From Lachnospiraceae bacterium (lineage in GTDB: Bacteria > Bacillota > Clostridia > Lachnospirales > Lachnospiraceae), in NCBI GenBank assembly GCA_017525525.1, contig JAFXSQ010000043.1:55321-119320 (forward strand): a DNA stretch of 64,000 nucleotides, in the 5' to 3' direction. The translations under genes and the position numbers were made by a program. This document shows positions 50,738-58,768 of the stretch, in pieces (the stretch's first letter is position 1; every line of letters begins with the position of its first letter). Under the pieces are notes generated by a model that was not told the DNA's origin, did no database searches, and was given only the letters and a program-made list of their open reading frames with translations.

Positions 50738-52429
50738 ATGGATAATACCGTTCTTTGCTCCACATTACTGAGGGAGTTTATCGAAAAAACAGACGTAAAT
50801 ATTCCTGATTTTGATGCAATGGCAAGTCATGTGGCCATACATGTCGCACCTCTCGCGGAACAGCTTCATGCAGGGCGTTTTGACGTGCAGGTTACCACTC
50901 CTCCCAATTCCCGTAATCGCAGGGCAAAGACCATCGGAAAACCACTCTACACTGCCGAAGCGGGATTTGATGACTGTCCGACCGTATTTGAGCAGAAGAC
51001 AGGCGAGGGCGGAAAGGCCTTATTCTATGCATATCCTCTTCCGGGACATTCGTTCACTGCGCTTGAATTGGCAGATATCGAGACAGTCGGAAGAGTATGC
51101 CATATGGCGCTCGGACGTTCCCGTATGATGAATCTACTTGACAATGTGCCTTTCACGGACGGACTTACAGGTGTACCCAATACTGCCGGTTTCATGCGTT
51201 TCGGCAACATACTTGCAGCTAAGAATACTTTAAGAAATTACACCGTAATGTTCTTGAATATCAAGAATTTCAAGTACATCAACAGATCCATAGGAGCCCG
51301 TGGCGGCGACAGACTTCTCTTCGAATTCGCTCAGTCCTGCAAGGCCTCTTTAGACAGAGAAGAGATGATAGGCCGTTTAGGCGGTGATAATTTCACCATC
51401 CTTATCAAGAAAGAACACGAGAATATATTTCTGGATTTTATAAAGCAGATGTCACTGTCCATAGAACTCGGCAACGGCATTCGGACCTTCGATATAGAGG
51501 TTAGAGCGGGTGTATGCCGCGCGGACGATGTAGGGAATATGGACGAGCTTGTGATGAAGGCCAACACGGCGCTTAATATCGCAAGGACGGTATCGCGCGA
51601 GAATATCGTATTCTTCAATAAAGACATGCTGTCGAATACCATGCACGACAAGTTCGTGTCGACACACTTCAAGCGCGCCCTAAAGGAGCGTGAATTCGTG
51701 GTTTACTACCAGCCTAAGGTTGACCTTATGACCAATACCTTATGCGGTTGCGAGGCGCTTGTGCGCTGGGTACACAACGGCAAGATGATTCCGCCCATGG
51801 AATTCATCCCGGTGCTTGAACACGAGGGAACGGTATGTGAGCTCGACTTCTATGTGTTTGAGCAGATGCTCAGGGACTTAAGAGCCTGGATAGACTCCGG
51901 CATCTCACCGGTGCGCATATCCTCGAACTTTTCAAAGGTGAATCTAACTTCACCCACCCTGTCGGAGGATATCTTAAGACTCAAGGAAAAGTATGACATA
52001 AACAGTGACCTTATAGAGGTAGAGCTTACCGAGATGTCCGGTCACGATGATATGGCCGCCTTGGTAAAGCTTGTAAAGGATTTGCAGGAAGCAGGGGTTC
52101 ACACCTCGATAGACGATTTCGGAACAGGCTATTCGTCGATAAACCTTTTAAAAGAGCTTCCCGTGGATGTGATAAAGCTCGACAAATCCTTCTTAAATGA
52201 CACCTCACAGAGAACCTCTTCCGAGGAAACGGTTATCAAGAACACCGTAAATATGATACGCGAGCTCGGGATGACGGCTCTTGCGGAGGGCGTTGAAACC
52301 GAAGGACAGGCAACCTTCCTTCGCGGAGTGCGCTGCCAGGTTGCTCAGGGCTACCTGTACGACAAGCCGCTGCCCCATGACGAATTTGAGCAGCGGCTTA
52401 AGAATAAGAAATACCAGCTGACACATTGA
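50738..52429 (+). CDS. GGDEF-EAL protein, probable c-di-GMP phosphodiesterase
   Basis: 563 aa, no membrane helix. Residues 1-135 are an unrecognised sensor. The GGDEF domain (about 140-300) has the active loop changed to RLGGDNF, so cyclase activity is doubtful. The EAL domain (315-560) keeps CEALVRW, the VELTEM metal-binding Glu, DDFGTGYSSINLL and VIKLDKSFL, with all visible catalytic acidic residues. It most likely degrades c-di-GMP, with the GGDEF part regulatory. Confidence 0.92.
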   Translation: MDNTVLCSTLLREFIEKTDVNIPDFDAMASHVAIHVAPLAEQLHAGRFDVQVTTPPNSRNRRAKTIGKPLYTAEAGFDDCPTVFEQKTGEGGKALFYAYPLPGHSFTALELADIETVGRVCHMALGRSRMMNLLDNVPFTDGLTGVPNTAGFMRFGNILAAKNTLRNYTVMFLNIKNFKYINRSIGARGGDRLLFEFAQSCKASLDREEMIGRLGGDNFTILIKKEHENIFLDFIKQMSLSIELGNGIRTFDIEVRAGVCRADDVGNMDELVMKANTALNIARTVSRENIVFFNKDMLSNTMHDKFVSTHFKRALKEREFVVYYQPKVDLMTNTLCGCEALVRWVHNGKMIPPMEFIPVLEHEGTVCELDFYVFEQMLRDLRAWIDSGISPVRISSNFSKVNLTSPTLSEDILRLKEKYDINSDLIEVELTEMSGHDDMAALVKLVKDLQEAGVHTSIDDFGTGYSSINLLKELPVDVIKLDKSFLNDTSQRTSSEETVIKNTVNMIRELGMTALAEGVETEGQATFLRGVRCQVAQGYLYDKPLPHDEFEQRLKNKKYQLTH

Positions 52430-52577
52430 TGAAAAATAGTATTATCAAATAATAACGGGGACGGTTTTCACCGTCCCCATCGACATGTATGTTCACTGTT
52501 TTTTCGCTAAAGTCTGCGTTCTTTTCCTTATTGTCCTTCGTTACGAACACATCATTTTTTCTGTCAAGATCCGCCAT
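52398..52577 (-). CDS. Possible small protein (59 aa), or remnant
   Basis: ATG at 52577 with GGGGGACATTACCT upstream. The first 33 residues (MADLDRKNDVFVTKDNKEKN..., then SEKTVNIHVDGD) have normal protein composition. The rest is translated from the GGGGACGG hairpin and the antisense end of the EAL gene, so the original 3' end may have been replaced. It lies downstream of egsA. Uncertain. Confidence 0.4.
   Translation of the reverse strand: MADLDRKNDVFVTKDNKEKNADFSEKTVNIHVDGDGENRPRYYLIILFFINVSAGISYS
52457..52478 (-). terminator. GGGGACGG hairpin, terminator-like on the minus strand
   Basis: GGGGACGG (52457-52464) pairs with CCGTCCCC (52471-52478). The minus-strand tail is GTTATTATTTG; on the plus strand no T run follows. 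It may serve the egsA side or both converging genes. Confidence 0.55.
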
Positions 52578-52646
52578 AGGTAATGTCCCCCTTGTAATCT
52601 AATATATCGCGCATCCTACCACAGCCAAAGTCACATAACCGTCACT

Positions 52647-53708
52647 TTACACAAGTATCCTCTTCAGTATCTCATCGGTGTTGAGCAGCTCCTTCGCAGC
52701 TTCGCGGTACTGCTCCTCATGGAGATATGTATGGCGATGGGGCTTCATGGAAGGCGCCAGGTCGATTGCGCGCTCAAAGTCAGCCTTCTTCATGCCTACG
52801 GTTTCCACATAGTCAAAGAAGCCTGTATCGGTAAATATCTTTCTCACTCTCTCGTAACGGTGGTTCTGCACCATGCTCATAATGTAAGTTGCGATGCCTA
52901 CCTGCACGCCGTGGAGCTGGGGAACCTCAAGGAATTTGTCTAATGCGTGCGACACAAGATGCTCGCTTCCGCTGGTAGGCGCGCTTGAGCCTGCAATCTC
53001 ATTGGCGATACCGCACATGGCCAGCGAGTCCATAAGCTCCTTTAAGAAGAGCCTGTCGTGGATACTCTCGAAGGGTGTTCTGACAAAGCTGTTTACCGCC
53101 TTCTTCGCTATCATCAGCGCGAAGTCGTTCACAACCGCCGCGCCGTGCTGCTCCTCGTAGAGCCAGTCGTAAAGCGATGTGATCTTCGCCACAAGGTCAC
53201 CCACGCCCGAGAGCAGGAAGCGCTCGGGGGCGGAGCTTATCACATCGAGATCGACTATTATGCCGTAGGCAAGAGCCGCCGGCGTAGTGTTCCTGCGTCC
53301 GTCGATTATGAGCGATGCCGAAGCGCTCGAGAAACCGTCGCTTGAGCTCGAGGTCGGTACCGAGAAGAACGGAAGCTTCCTTAAGTAGCCCGTGTACTTC
53401 GCCGCGTCTATTACCTTGCCGCCGCCTATGCCGACTATTCCCTGAACCTTGTTGTCTATGGCAAATGCAAAATCGATTATGTCGTTGATATCCACCGTGT
53501 CAAGCTCGCAGTACTCAAATATATTGACGCCCGCTTCCTTGCAGCTTTTCATCACGCGCTCGCCGAACATCTCTATAAGGCCGTTCCCGAAGTAGATAAC
53601 CACATTCTCCACTCCGCCCTGCCTTATGGCTGCGCCGAGTGTGTCAAGCACACCCTCTCCTATCTTTAACACTGTAGGTATTGAAATTGTTTTCGCTGTC
53701 ACCTTCAT
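52647..53708 (-). CDS. egsA: Glycerol-1-phosphate dehydrogenase-like enzyme (EgsA/AraM family)
   Basis: It reduces dihydroxyacetone phosphate to sn-glycerol-1-phosphate with NAD(P)H. 353 aa. Nucleotide-binding GIGGGKVIDAAKYTG near residue 95, PTSSSSDGFSSASAS, metal-site residues in SGVGDLVAKITSLYDW, SGSEHLVSHALD and LHGVQVGIATY. The homologous Bacillus enzyme supplies heptaprenylglyceryl phosphate. The related glycerol dehydrogenase family is the alternative, but the SEHL and HGVQVG spacing favours EgsA/AraM. Confidence 0.85.
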   Translation of the reverse strand: MKVTAKTISIPTVLKIGEGVLDTLGAAIRQGGVENVVIYFGNGLIEMFGERVMKSCKEAGVNIFEYCELDTVDINDIIDFAFAIDNKVQGIVGIGGGKVIDAAKYTGYLRKLPFFSVPTSSSSDGFSSASASLIIDGRRNTTPAALAYGIIVDLDVISSAPERFLLSGVGDLVAKITSLYDWLYEEQHGAAVVNDFALMIAKKAVNSFVRTPFESIHDRLFLKELMDSLAMCGIANEIAGSSAPTSGSEHLVSHALDKFLEVPQLHGVQVGIATYIMSMVQNHRYERVRKIFTDTGFFDYVETVGMKKADFERAIDLAPSMKPHRHTYLHEEQYREAAKELLNTDEILKRILV

Positions 53709-53777
53709 ATCCTCCGTATTTATAAATGTTCATCAATTCCCGCTTGTTTCAGCACTGTATTTGCGGTCATTCAGCCA

Positions 53778-53990
53778 CTAAGCAGCTACCTCCTCACGCA
53801 TTTCAGCAAAGAACGAAATGTATCTGGCAAGTGGCAGATTATTCAACTCAAGCAATTCCGGAACGGCTACCCTAACTCTTTCTATTAAATTGTCAAGAGA
53901 TTCCGATTCTAAAGCAAGCGGAATATAATCATTAACCGCAATCCAAACACCGGCCTCATTGTCTCTGCTGATTCTGATTACATACTCCAT
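53778..53990 (-). CDS. DUF1902 / HicB-like small protein
   Basis: 70 aa. The short beta-rich domain (VIRISRDNEAGVWIAV, PLALESESLDNLIERVR, PELLELNN) matches the DUF1902 pattern, a HicB relative often found in toxin-antitoxin pairs. AGGAGGGG precedes the ATG. No HicA- or RelE-like toxin is adjacent on either side, so it seems an orphan. Confidence 0.8.
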   Translation of the reverse strand: MEYVIRISRDNEAGVWIAVNDYIPLALESESLDNLIERVRVAVPELLELNNLPLARYISFFAEMREEVAA

Positions 53991-54065
53991 AATACCCCTC
54001 CTCTTATATATATTTGCTTCATTTTAATAAATGCATTTTCGGGTGTCAATAGAATACGCACAGAC

Positions 54066-54094
54066 TTTACATTTACCCTGAAATGTTGTAGTAT
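54066..54094 (+). promoter_or_regulatory. Promoter of the ABC-2 exporter operon
   Basis: TTTACA (54066-54071) and TAGTAT (54089-54094), 17-base spacing, 33 bases before an AAGGAGG-preceded ATG. Confidence 0.65.
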
Positions 54095-54127
54095 GCTTTT
54101 ATTCTTTATATATAAGGAGGACCTACA

Positions 54128-55165
54128 ATGTCTTTAGTAGTCACTGACCTGTACAAAAAGTATGGGGAGAAAACGGTCGTTGACCACATAAGCTTTTCCA
54201 TGGAGAAGCCGGGCGTGTACGCGCTTCTCGGAACCAACGGCGCAGGTAAGACGACCTCTATCAGAATGACCTTAGGCATGCTTGACAAGGACGGAGGCTC
54301 AGCTCTCTGGGACGGCAAGCCGCTTAACTTCGATAACTGCAATATCGGTTATCTTGCGGAGGAAAGAGGTCTGTATCCGAAGTACTCACTGCTCGACCAG
54401 ATCAAATATTTCGGCGAATTGAGAGGCGTAACGGGCAAGACCCTTGACGACAGGATTGCTTACTGGGCTAAGCGTCTTAAGGTCGAGGAATACCTCTACC
54501 CTGAGAAGGCCGCAGAGCTTATCGAAAAGCAGAAGGAAGAGTCAGGCGAGGCTACCTCGTTATTAGGCAAGAAGCCCGTAAGAAAACCCAAAAAGAAAAA
54601 GCCGCAGAGCCCCGATCAGCTCTCCAAAGGTAATCAGCAGAAAATCCAGTTCCTGATCGCCATGCTCTCGGATCCCGAGCTTCTCGTGCTTGACGAGCCC
54701 TTCTCGGGACTCGACCCCGTGAACACCGATATCTTAAAGGAGGTTGTAAGGGAGCAGATTGCGGCAGGCAAATATATAATCATGTCCAGCCACCAGATGG
54801 AGGTTGTGGAGGAGTTCTGTACCGACATAACCATCCTCAATCGCTCGAAGGCAGTAGTTCAGGGCAACCTAAACGACATCAAGAAGCAGTACGGTCGTGT
54901 GAACTTAACTCTTAAGGTGGAGAAGGATGTCACTGACATCATCAAGAGCTGCGGCGTGGAGATTCTCTCCGAGAAGGAGTACGAGTACAAGCTCAAGGTT
55001 ACCGGCGATGAGCAGGGCAACGCTCTTCTTAAGGCTCTGATTGACAAGGGCATAACCGTTGTGCGCTTCGACTTAAGTGAGCTCACACTTCACGAGATCT
55101 TCGTCAAGAACGTAGGCGCCATCGACGCAGACGGAAATGCCGAAGCAAGAGAGGCTGGTGAGTAA
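54128..55165 (+). CDS. ABC-2 type exporter ATPase (NatA-like) with Lys-rich insertion
   Basis: 345 aa. Walker A GTNGAGKTTSIRMTLGML, LSKGNQQKIQFLIAML signature, LLVLDEPFSGLDPVNTDI Walker B, and MSSHQMEVVEEFC. Between the helical domain and the signature is an extra segment of about 40 residues (residues 130-160: EKQKEESGEATSLLGKKP and a KKKKP run) that NatA-like proteins normally lack. The C-terminal domain resembles other DUF4162-bearing ATPases. It is followed by two permease genes. Confidence 0.92.
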   Translation: MSLVVTDLYKKYGEKTVVDHISFSMEKPGVYALLGTNGAGKTTSIRMTLGMLDKDGGSALWDGKPLNFDNCNIGYLAEERGLYPKYSLLDQIKYFGELRGVTGKTLDDRIAYWAKRLKVEEYLYPEKAAELIEKQKEESGEATSLLGKKPVRKPKKKKPQSPDQLSKGNQQKIQFLIAMLSDPELLVLDEPFSGLDPVNTDILKEVVREQIAAGKYIIMSSHQMEVVEEFCTDITILNRSKAVVQGNLNDIKKQYGRVNLTLKVEKDVTDIIKSCGVEILSEKEYEYKLKVTGDEQGNALLKALIDKGITVVRFDLSELTLHEIFVKNVGAIDADGNAEAREAGE

Positions 55166-55169
55166 GCAG

Positions 55170-56528
55170 GTGAGTAATAATACAGTTAACACAAGAGAGA
55201 ATATATACGACACGACAGGTATGGGTAAGGTTTACAAATTCACCTTGAAGCAGACCTTCAAGAACAAGTCCTATATCTTCTCATTTATACTCTTCGTGAT
55301 CATAATGTGCTGCTTAAAGCCCATCAACTACTTTACCTCCAAGGGTGGACAGGCCTCGGTGGAAAGTGTTAATAATGTATCGAACACCGGCGCAGAGCAC
55401 GTATATGTCCTTGACAAAACCGATATCGGACTTGACCTGATGTATATCAATACCATGGCCTTTCGCACCGAAAGCGGCGAAAGCACCACAACGGTTTCCA
55501 TATCCGACAAGAGCGAGGAAGAGCTTGTAAAAAGCCTTACCCCGAAGGATATAGCAGTGATCATAACCTTCGAGGACAACGCCTACAAGGTAAAGGGCGT
55601 TATAAGCGAGGGCTCCGAGATTGCCGTATCAGACCTCGACAATGTAACGGATTTCATAAAACAATCCTTCGCGGACACCCGCACAGTCAAGGCAGGTGTC
55701 ACCGAGGATGACTTAAATATCCTTCAAAAAGGCATATCCATCAACAGCACCGAGACACAGGAAAGCTTCGAGGCCAAGAATTCGGGCAGCGTCCCTCAGT
55801 CAACCTTCATGATGTTCCTGATTACCTTCTCGGTCTTCGGTTTCTTGGCAACCTCGATGTCGACCTCATACATCATAGCCTCCGTAACCGAGGAAAAGCA
55901 GTCAAAGCTTGTGGAAAGCCTGCTTGTCACGGTACGTCCGATGGCGCTTCTGCTCGGCAAGGTACTCGCCATGATGACCTACGTCCTGCTTTTACTTCTG
56001 ACAGGTATCATCGCTTCATTCATTGTGGACTTTATCATGTTTGACATAATGAAGCTTGAGACCGAGGGTATCTCGACAGGCGGCATCAACTTCCAGGTAT
56101 TTACCGAGTTCGGTATACCGGGTGCAATCTCCATGGTATTTACGGTTGTCCTTACTTACCTTATATGCAGCATTTTGAGCGGTATGCTCGGAAGCGCATG
56201 CTCAAAGCCCGAAGATGTACAGTCGGCCACAGGAACGGTTATGATGTTCGCAATGGTAGGATACATGGGAGCCGTAATGGTCGGAGGTATCGACAATCCT
56301 ACCCTGAACCTGGTAGCGGCTTTGGTTCCGCCGCTTTCGATGTATTCACTGCCAATCATCTACTTCTGTGAGCGCGTAGACCTCGTGTTCTTCATACTGT
56401 CCTACGTAATCCAGATAGTACTTCTCCTGCTTATGGTCCGCCTTATGGCCAAGACCTACAGAAATCTTCTGCTCGCAGACTCAAGTACGCCTAAGCTTAA
56501 GACCATATTCAAGGCGACGAAAGGTTAA
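55170..56528 (+). CDS. ABC-2 type permease (NatB-like), first subunit
   Basis: About 452 aa from the GTG at 55170, four bases after the ATPase stop. An ATG at 55137 inside the ATPase gene and an ATG at 55221 (MGKVYKF) are other options; none has an ideal ribosome site. First helix KSYIFSFILFVIIMCCL, a large extracellular domain (residues 50-220), then the ABC-2 core with VTEEKQSKLVESLLVTVRP and five more helices. Confidence 0.88.
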   Translation: MSNNTVNTRENIYDTTGMGKVYKFTLKQTFKNKSYIFSFILFVIIMCCLKPINYFTSKGGQASVESVNNVSNTGAEHVYVLDKTDIGLDLMYINTMAFRTESGESTTTVSISDKSEEELVKSLTPKDIAVIITFEDNAYKVKGVISEGSEIAVSDLDNVTDFIKQSFADTRTVKAGVTEDDLNILQKGISINSTETQESFEAKNSGSVPQSTFMMFLITFSVFGFLATSMSTSYIIASVTEEKQSKLVESLLVTVRPMALLLGKVLAMMTYVLLLLLTGIIASFIVDFIMFDIMKLETEGISTGGINFQVFTEFGIPGAISMVFTVVLTYLICSILSGMLGSACSKPEDVQSATGTVMMFAMVGYMGAVMVGGIDNPTLNLVAALVPPLSMYSLPIIYFCERVDLVFFILSYVIQIVLLLLMVRLMAKTYRNLLLADSSTPKLKTIFKATKG

Positions 56529-56542
56529 GGGGGTGGAAAGAG

Positions 56543-57910
56543 ATGTTTAAGAGATTTTCAAATGTATTCGGTTTTACATTTAACAACCAGGTAAAGTCCG
56601 GCGGCTACAAGGCCTTGACCATAATCGTCACGCTTCTTTTGATTGTGGTGCCTATAGCAATATTCACAATAGTCGCAATGAACGTCTCCGACGAGGAGGA
56701 CGGATTAAAGCCATGCGGCGCAGACAAGATATATGTGGCAAATGAGTACTCACCGAACGCAGACTACGAAGCTTTAAACCAGTTAGGCGTTAAAGGCTAC
56801 GACAAGCTGACGTATATAAAGATTGCTACTCCTGCCGAAGCATTTACGACTATCAAGAACGCGGGAGAGACAACTTCTCTCGTGCTATACATATACAAGG
56901 AGGAAGGCGGACTCAACGCAAAGGTACTCATTCCGAACGATTCGGCCATCCTTAAGGACGATGCAAACAACCTTAAGGATTTCCTGAGCGAGCAGAACTT
57001 CCTGTTCACGGTCTACGCTTCGGGAGTGTCCCTTTCAGACCTCTCAAAGCTTTCATTCAATATTGAAACAGAGGTTTACTCTACCGCAGGCTACGCCGAT
57101 AATAAGTCAATCTACGATTCGGACAGCGAAGCCTTAGACGAAAAGAACAATAAGGATATCCTCACGGTATTCAACATGATCCTGATCTATGTGACCATTA
57201 TGGTCGTATACTTCGTTGTTCTTTACTACGGCAACAGCATAAGCCAGACCGTGGTTATGGAGAAATCTTCAAAGCTTATGGATACCATGCTTGTATCGGT
57301 ATCGCCGAATTCACTCATCTTCGGTAAGATGCTCGGCGTGCTCGCAGCAGGCTTTATACAATTCTTCGCATGGGTTGCCGGCGCAGCTGTCGGCATTATC
57401 GCAGGAGTTAAGTGCTACGAAGCTATTGCTCCGGACAACAGCTCCATGATCATCACCTTCTTTAAGAGCTTCGGAAAGATGGGCCTCTTCACAATAGGTG
57501 ATATACTTATAGCAGTGTTAATGCTCATCTTCGGAATAGTGTTCTACTGCTCGCTTTCGGCTATCGGCGGATCCATCTCCTCAACCAAGGAGGAGGCCGC
57601 AGCCAACCAGGGCGTATTCGTTATGCTCCTCGTGATAAGCTTCTATGCGGTACTTATCCTCGGCTCCAATACCACGGATGTACCGACCTGGCTTTACCTC
57701 TTCCCGGGAACCTCAGCCATGATGCTCCCCGCGGCGGTATGTACGGGAATGATATCACCCTTACTTGCGCTTGCCGGCCTTGGAATCACGGTTGTGTGTA
57801 CTCTCCTGCTGCTCTTACTCGCAGGAAAGCTGTACACCATGATGGCCCTCTACAGCGGAAAGAAGCTGAACATAGGATCTGCGCTTAAGATGGTATTTTC
57901 TAAATCATAA
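56543..57910 (+). CDS. ABC-2 type permease (NatB-like), second subunit
   Basis: 455 aa, 14 bp after the first permease with GGGGGTGG upstream. Same layout: helix LTIIVTLLLIVVPIAIFTI, extracellular domain, then VVMEKSSKLMDTMLVSVSP and the ABC-2 membrane part. The two permeases look like ancient duplicates forming a heterodimer with the ATPase. Exported substrate unknown (sodium, peptide or drug). Confidence 0.9.
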   Translation: MFKRFSNVFGFTFNNQVKSGGYKALTIIVTLLLIVVPIAIFTIVAMNVSDEEDGLKPCGADKIYVANEYSPNADYEALNQLGVKGYDKLTYIKIATPAEAFTTIKNAGETTSLVLYIYKEEGGLNAKVLIPNDSAILKDDANNLKDFLSEQNFLFTVYASGVSLSDLSKLSFNIETEVYSTAGYADNKSIYDSDSEALDEKNNKDILTVFNMILIYVTIMVVYFVVLYYGNSISQTVVMEKSSKLMDTMLVSVSPNSLIFGKMLGVLAAGFIQFFAWVAGAAVGIIAGVKCYEAIAPDNSSMIITFFKSFGKMGLFTIGDILIAVLMLIFGIVFYCSLSAIGGSISSTKEEAAANQGVFVMLLVISFYAVLILGSNTTDVPTWLYLFPGTSAMMLPAAVCTGMISPLLALAGLGITVVCTLLLLLLAGKLYTMMALYSGKKLNIGSALKMVFSKS

Positions 57911-57925
57911 GATAACAAACAACAC

Positions 57926-58058
57926 AAGAACGGCACAGTATTAAGTACGCAGGACGTTCGCACTCTATTTCACGGCGTAGCCCTTCTAAGCTCGAAAAAA
58001 CCTCGCTAAGAAGGGACGCCGCTCTATAGCCTGCTTTACTTAAATACTGTGCCGTTCT
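57926..58058. terminator. Large branched hairpin between the exporter and hsp20
   Basis: AAGAACGGCACAGTATT(A)AGTA (57926-57947) pairs with TACTTAAATACTGTGCCGTTCTT (58036-58058), extended by GCAGG/CCTGC. A second stem CGGCGT-AG-CCCTTCT-A-AGC with GCT-AAGAAGGG-ACGCCG (57973-58021) sits inside. A T run (58057-58062) on the plus side fits a terminator for the permease; the symmetric stem also serves the convergent hsp20 gene. Confidence 0.75.
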
Positions 58059-58087
58059 TTTTTATTTATTTACTTTCTTATAAATCA

Positions 58088-58540
58088 TTATCCTTCGATA
58101 GATATCGTCTGCTCCTGCGGAATCTCTTTCTTCGGATCAATCTTAGGTACATCGATCTTTAAGATACCGTTCTCGAAGCTTGCCTTGAGCATATCGCCCG
58201 TAACTTCCTTACCTACGAAGAAGCTTCTCTGGCACTGTCCAAATAATCTCTCACGGCGGATGTACTTGCCGTTATCGTCCTTCTCGTCGGTCTCCTCGTC
58301 ATGCTTAGCGGATACTGTGAGGTAACCCTCCTTAATGGTTGCCTTGATGTCCTCCTTCTTGTAGCCCGGGAGCTCAAAGTCGAACTGATAGTGGTCGTCA
58401 AACTCCTGTACATCTGTGGTAATTCCCTTCACGCTGCAGTCAAAGCCGAACCTTGACGGTGCGAAGAAATCTCCGAAGCCTCTCATAAGATCTGTAAAAT
58501 CATTAGCAAAATCCTTTGTATAAATACTCGGTGTAAACAT
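58088..58540 (-). CDS. hsp20: Small heat-shock protein (Hsp20 / alpha-crystallin)
   Basis: 150 aa. Alpha-crystallin domain with QFDFELPGYKKEDIKATIKE, YLTVSAKHDE, FFVGKEVTGDMLKASFENG and GILKIDVPK; it ends with the QTISIEG segment. It holds unfolded proteins during stress. GGAGG precedes the ATG. Controlled by a CIRCE element at 58656-58682. Confidence 0.97.
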   Translation of the reverse strand: MFTPSIYTKDFANDFTDLMRGFGDFFAPSRFGFDCSVKGITTDVQEFDDHYQFDFELPGYKKEDIKATIKEGYLTVSAKHDEETDEKDDNGKYIRRERLFGQCQRSFFVGKEVTGDMLKASFENGILKIDVPKIDPKKEIPQEQTISIEG

Positions 58541-58639
58541 AAGTCATGCCTCCATTCCATATATAAAAACTGTCTGTAAGTTCGCTTTAGGTTAGTATCT
58601 TCTCTCTTTTTCTTTACTCTCTCCCTGAAGCTTGACTAT

Positions 58640-58682
58640 GTTATAGCACCTTTTGTTAGCACTGTCAAGAGGTGAGTGCTAA
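58640..58682 (-). promoter_or_regulatory. hsp20 promoter with CIRCE operator
   Basis: TTAGCACTG-N9-GAGTGCTAA (58656-58682) matches the CIRCE consensus with one mismatch and the standard 9-base spacer. The -35 TTGACA (58668-58663) lies inside it and TATAAC (58645-58640) follows at 17 bases. HrcA binding would block transcription except under heat shock. Confidence 0.93.
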
Positions 58683-58721
58683 TTAAATTGTGAACAATTT
58701 ATGAAGTCCGACGATCTGAAT

Positions 58722-58759
58722 AAAAAAGCCGGCGCACTACCTATAAGCACGTCAGCTTT
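58722..58759 (-). terminator. Terminator of the surface-protein gene
   Basis: Minus-strand AAAGCTGACGTGC pairs with GTGCGCCGGCTTT (one mismatch, three G-U) and ends in TTTTTT. Confidence 0.7.
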
Positions 58760-58768
58760 TTCATCCTT

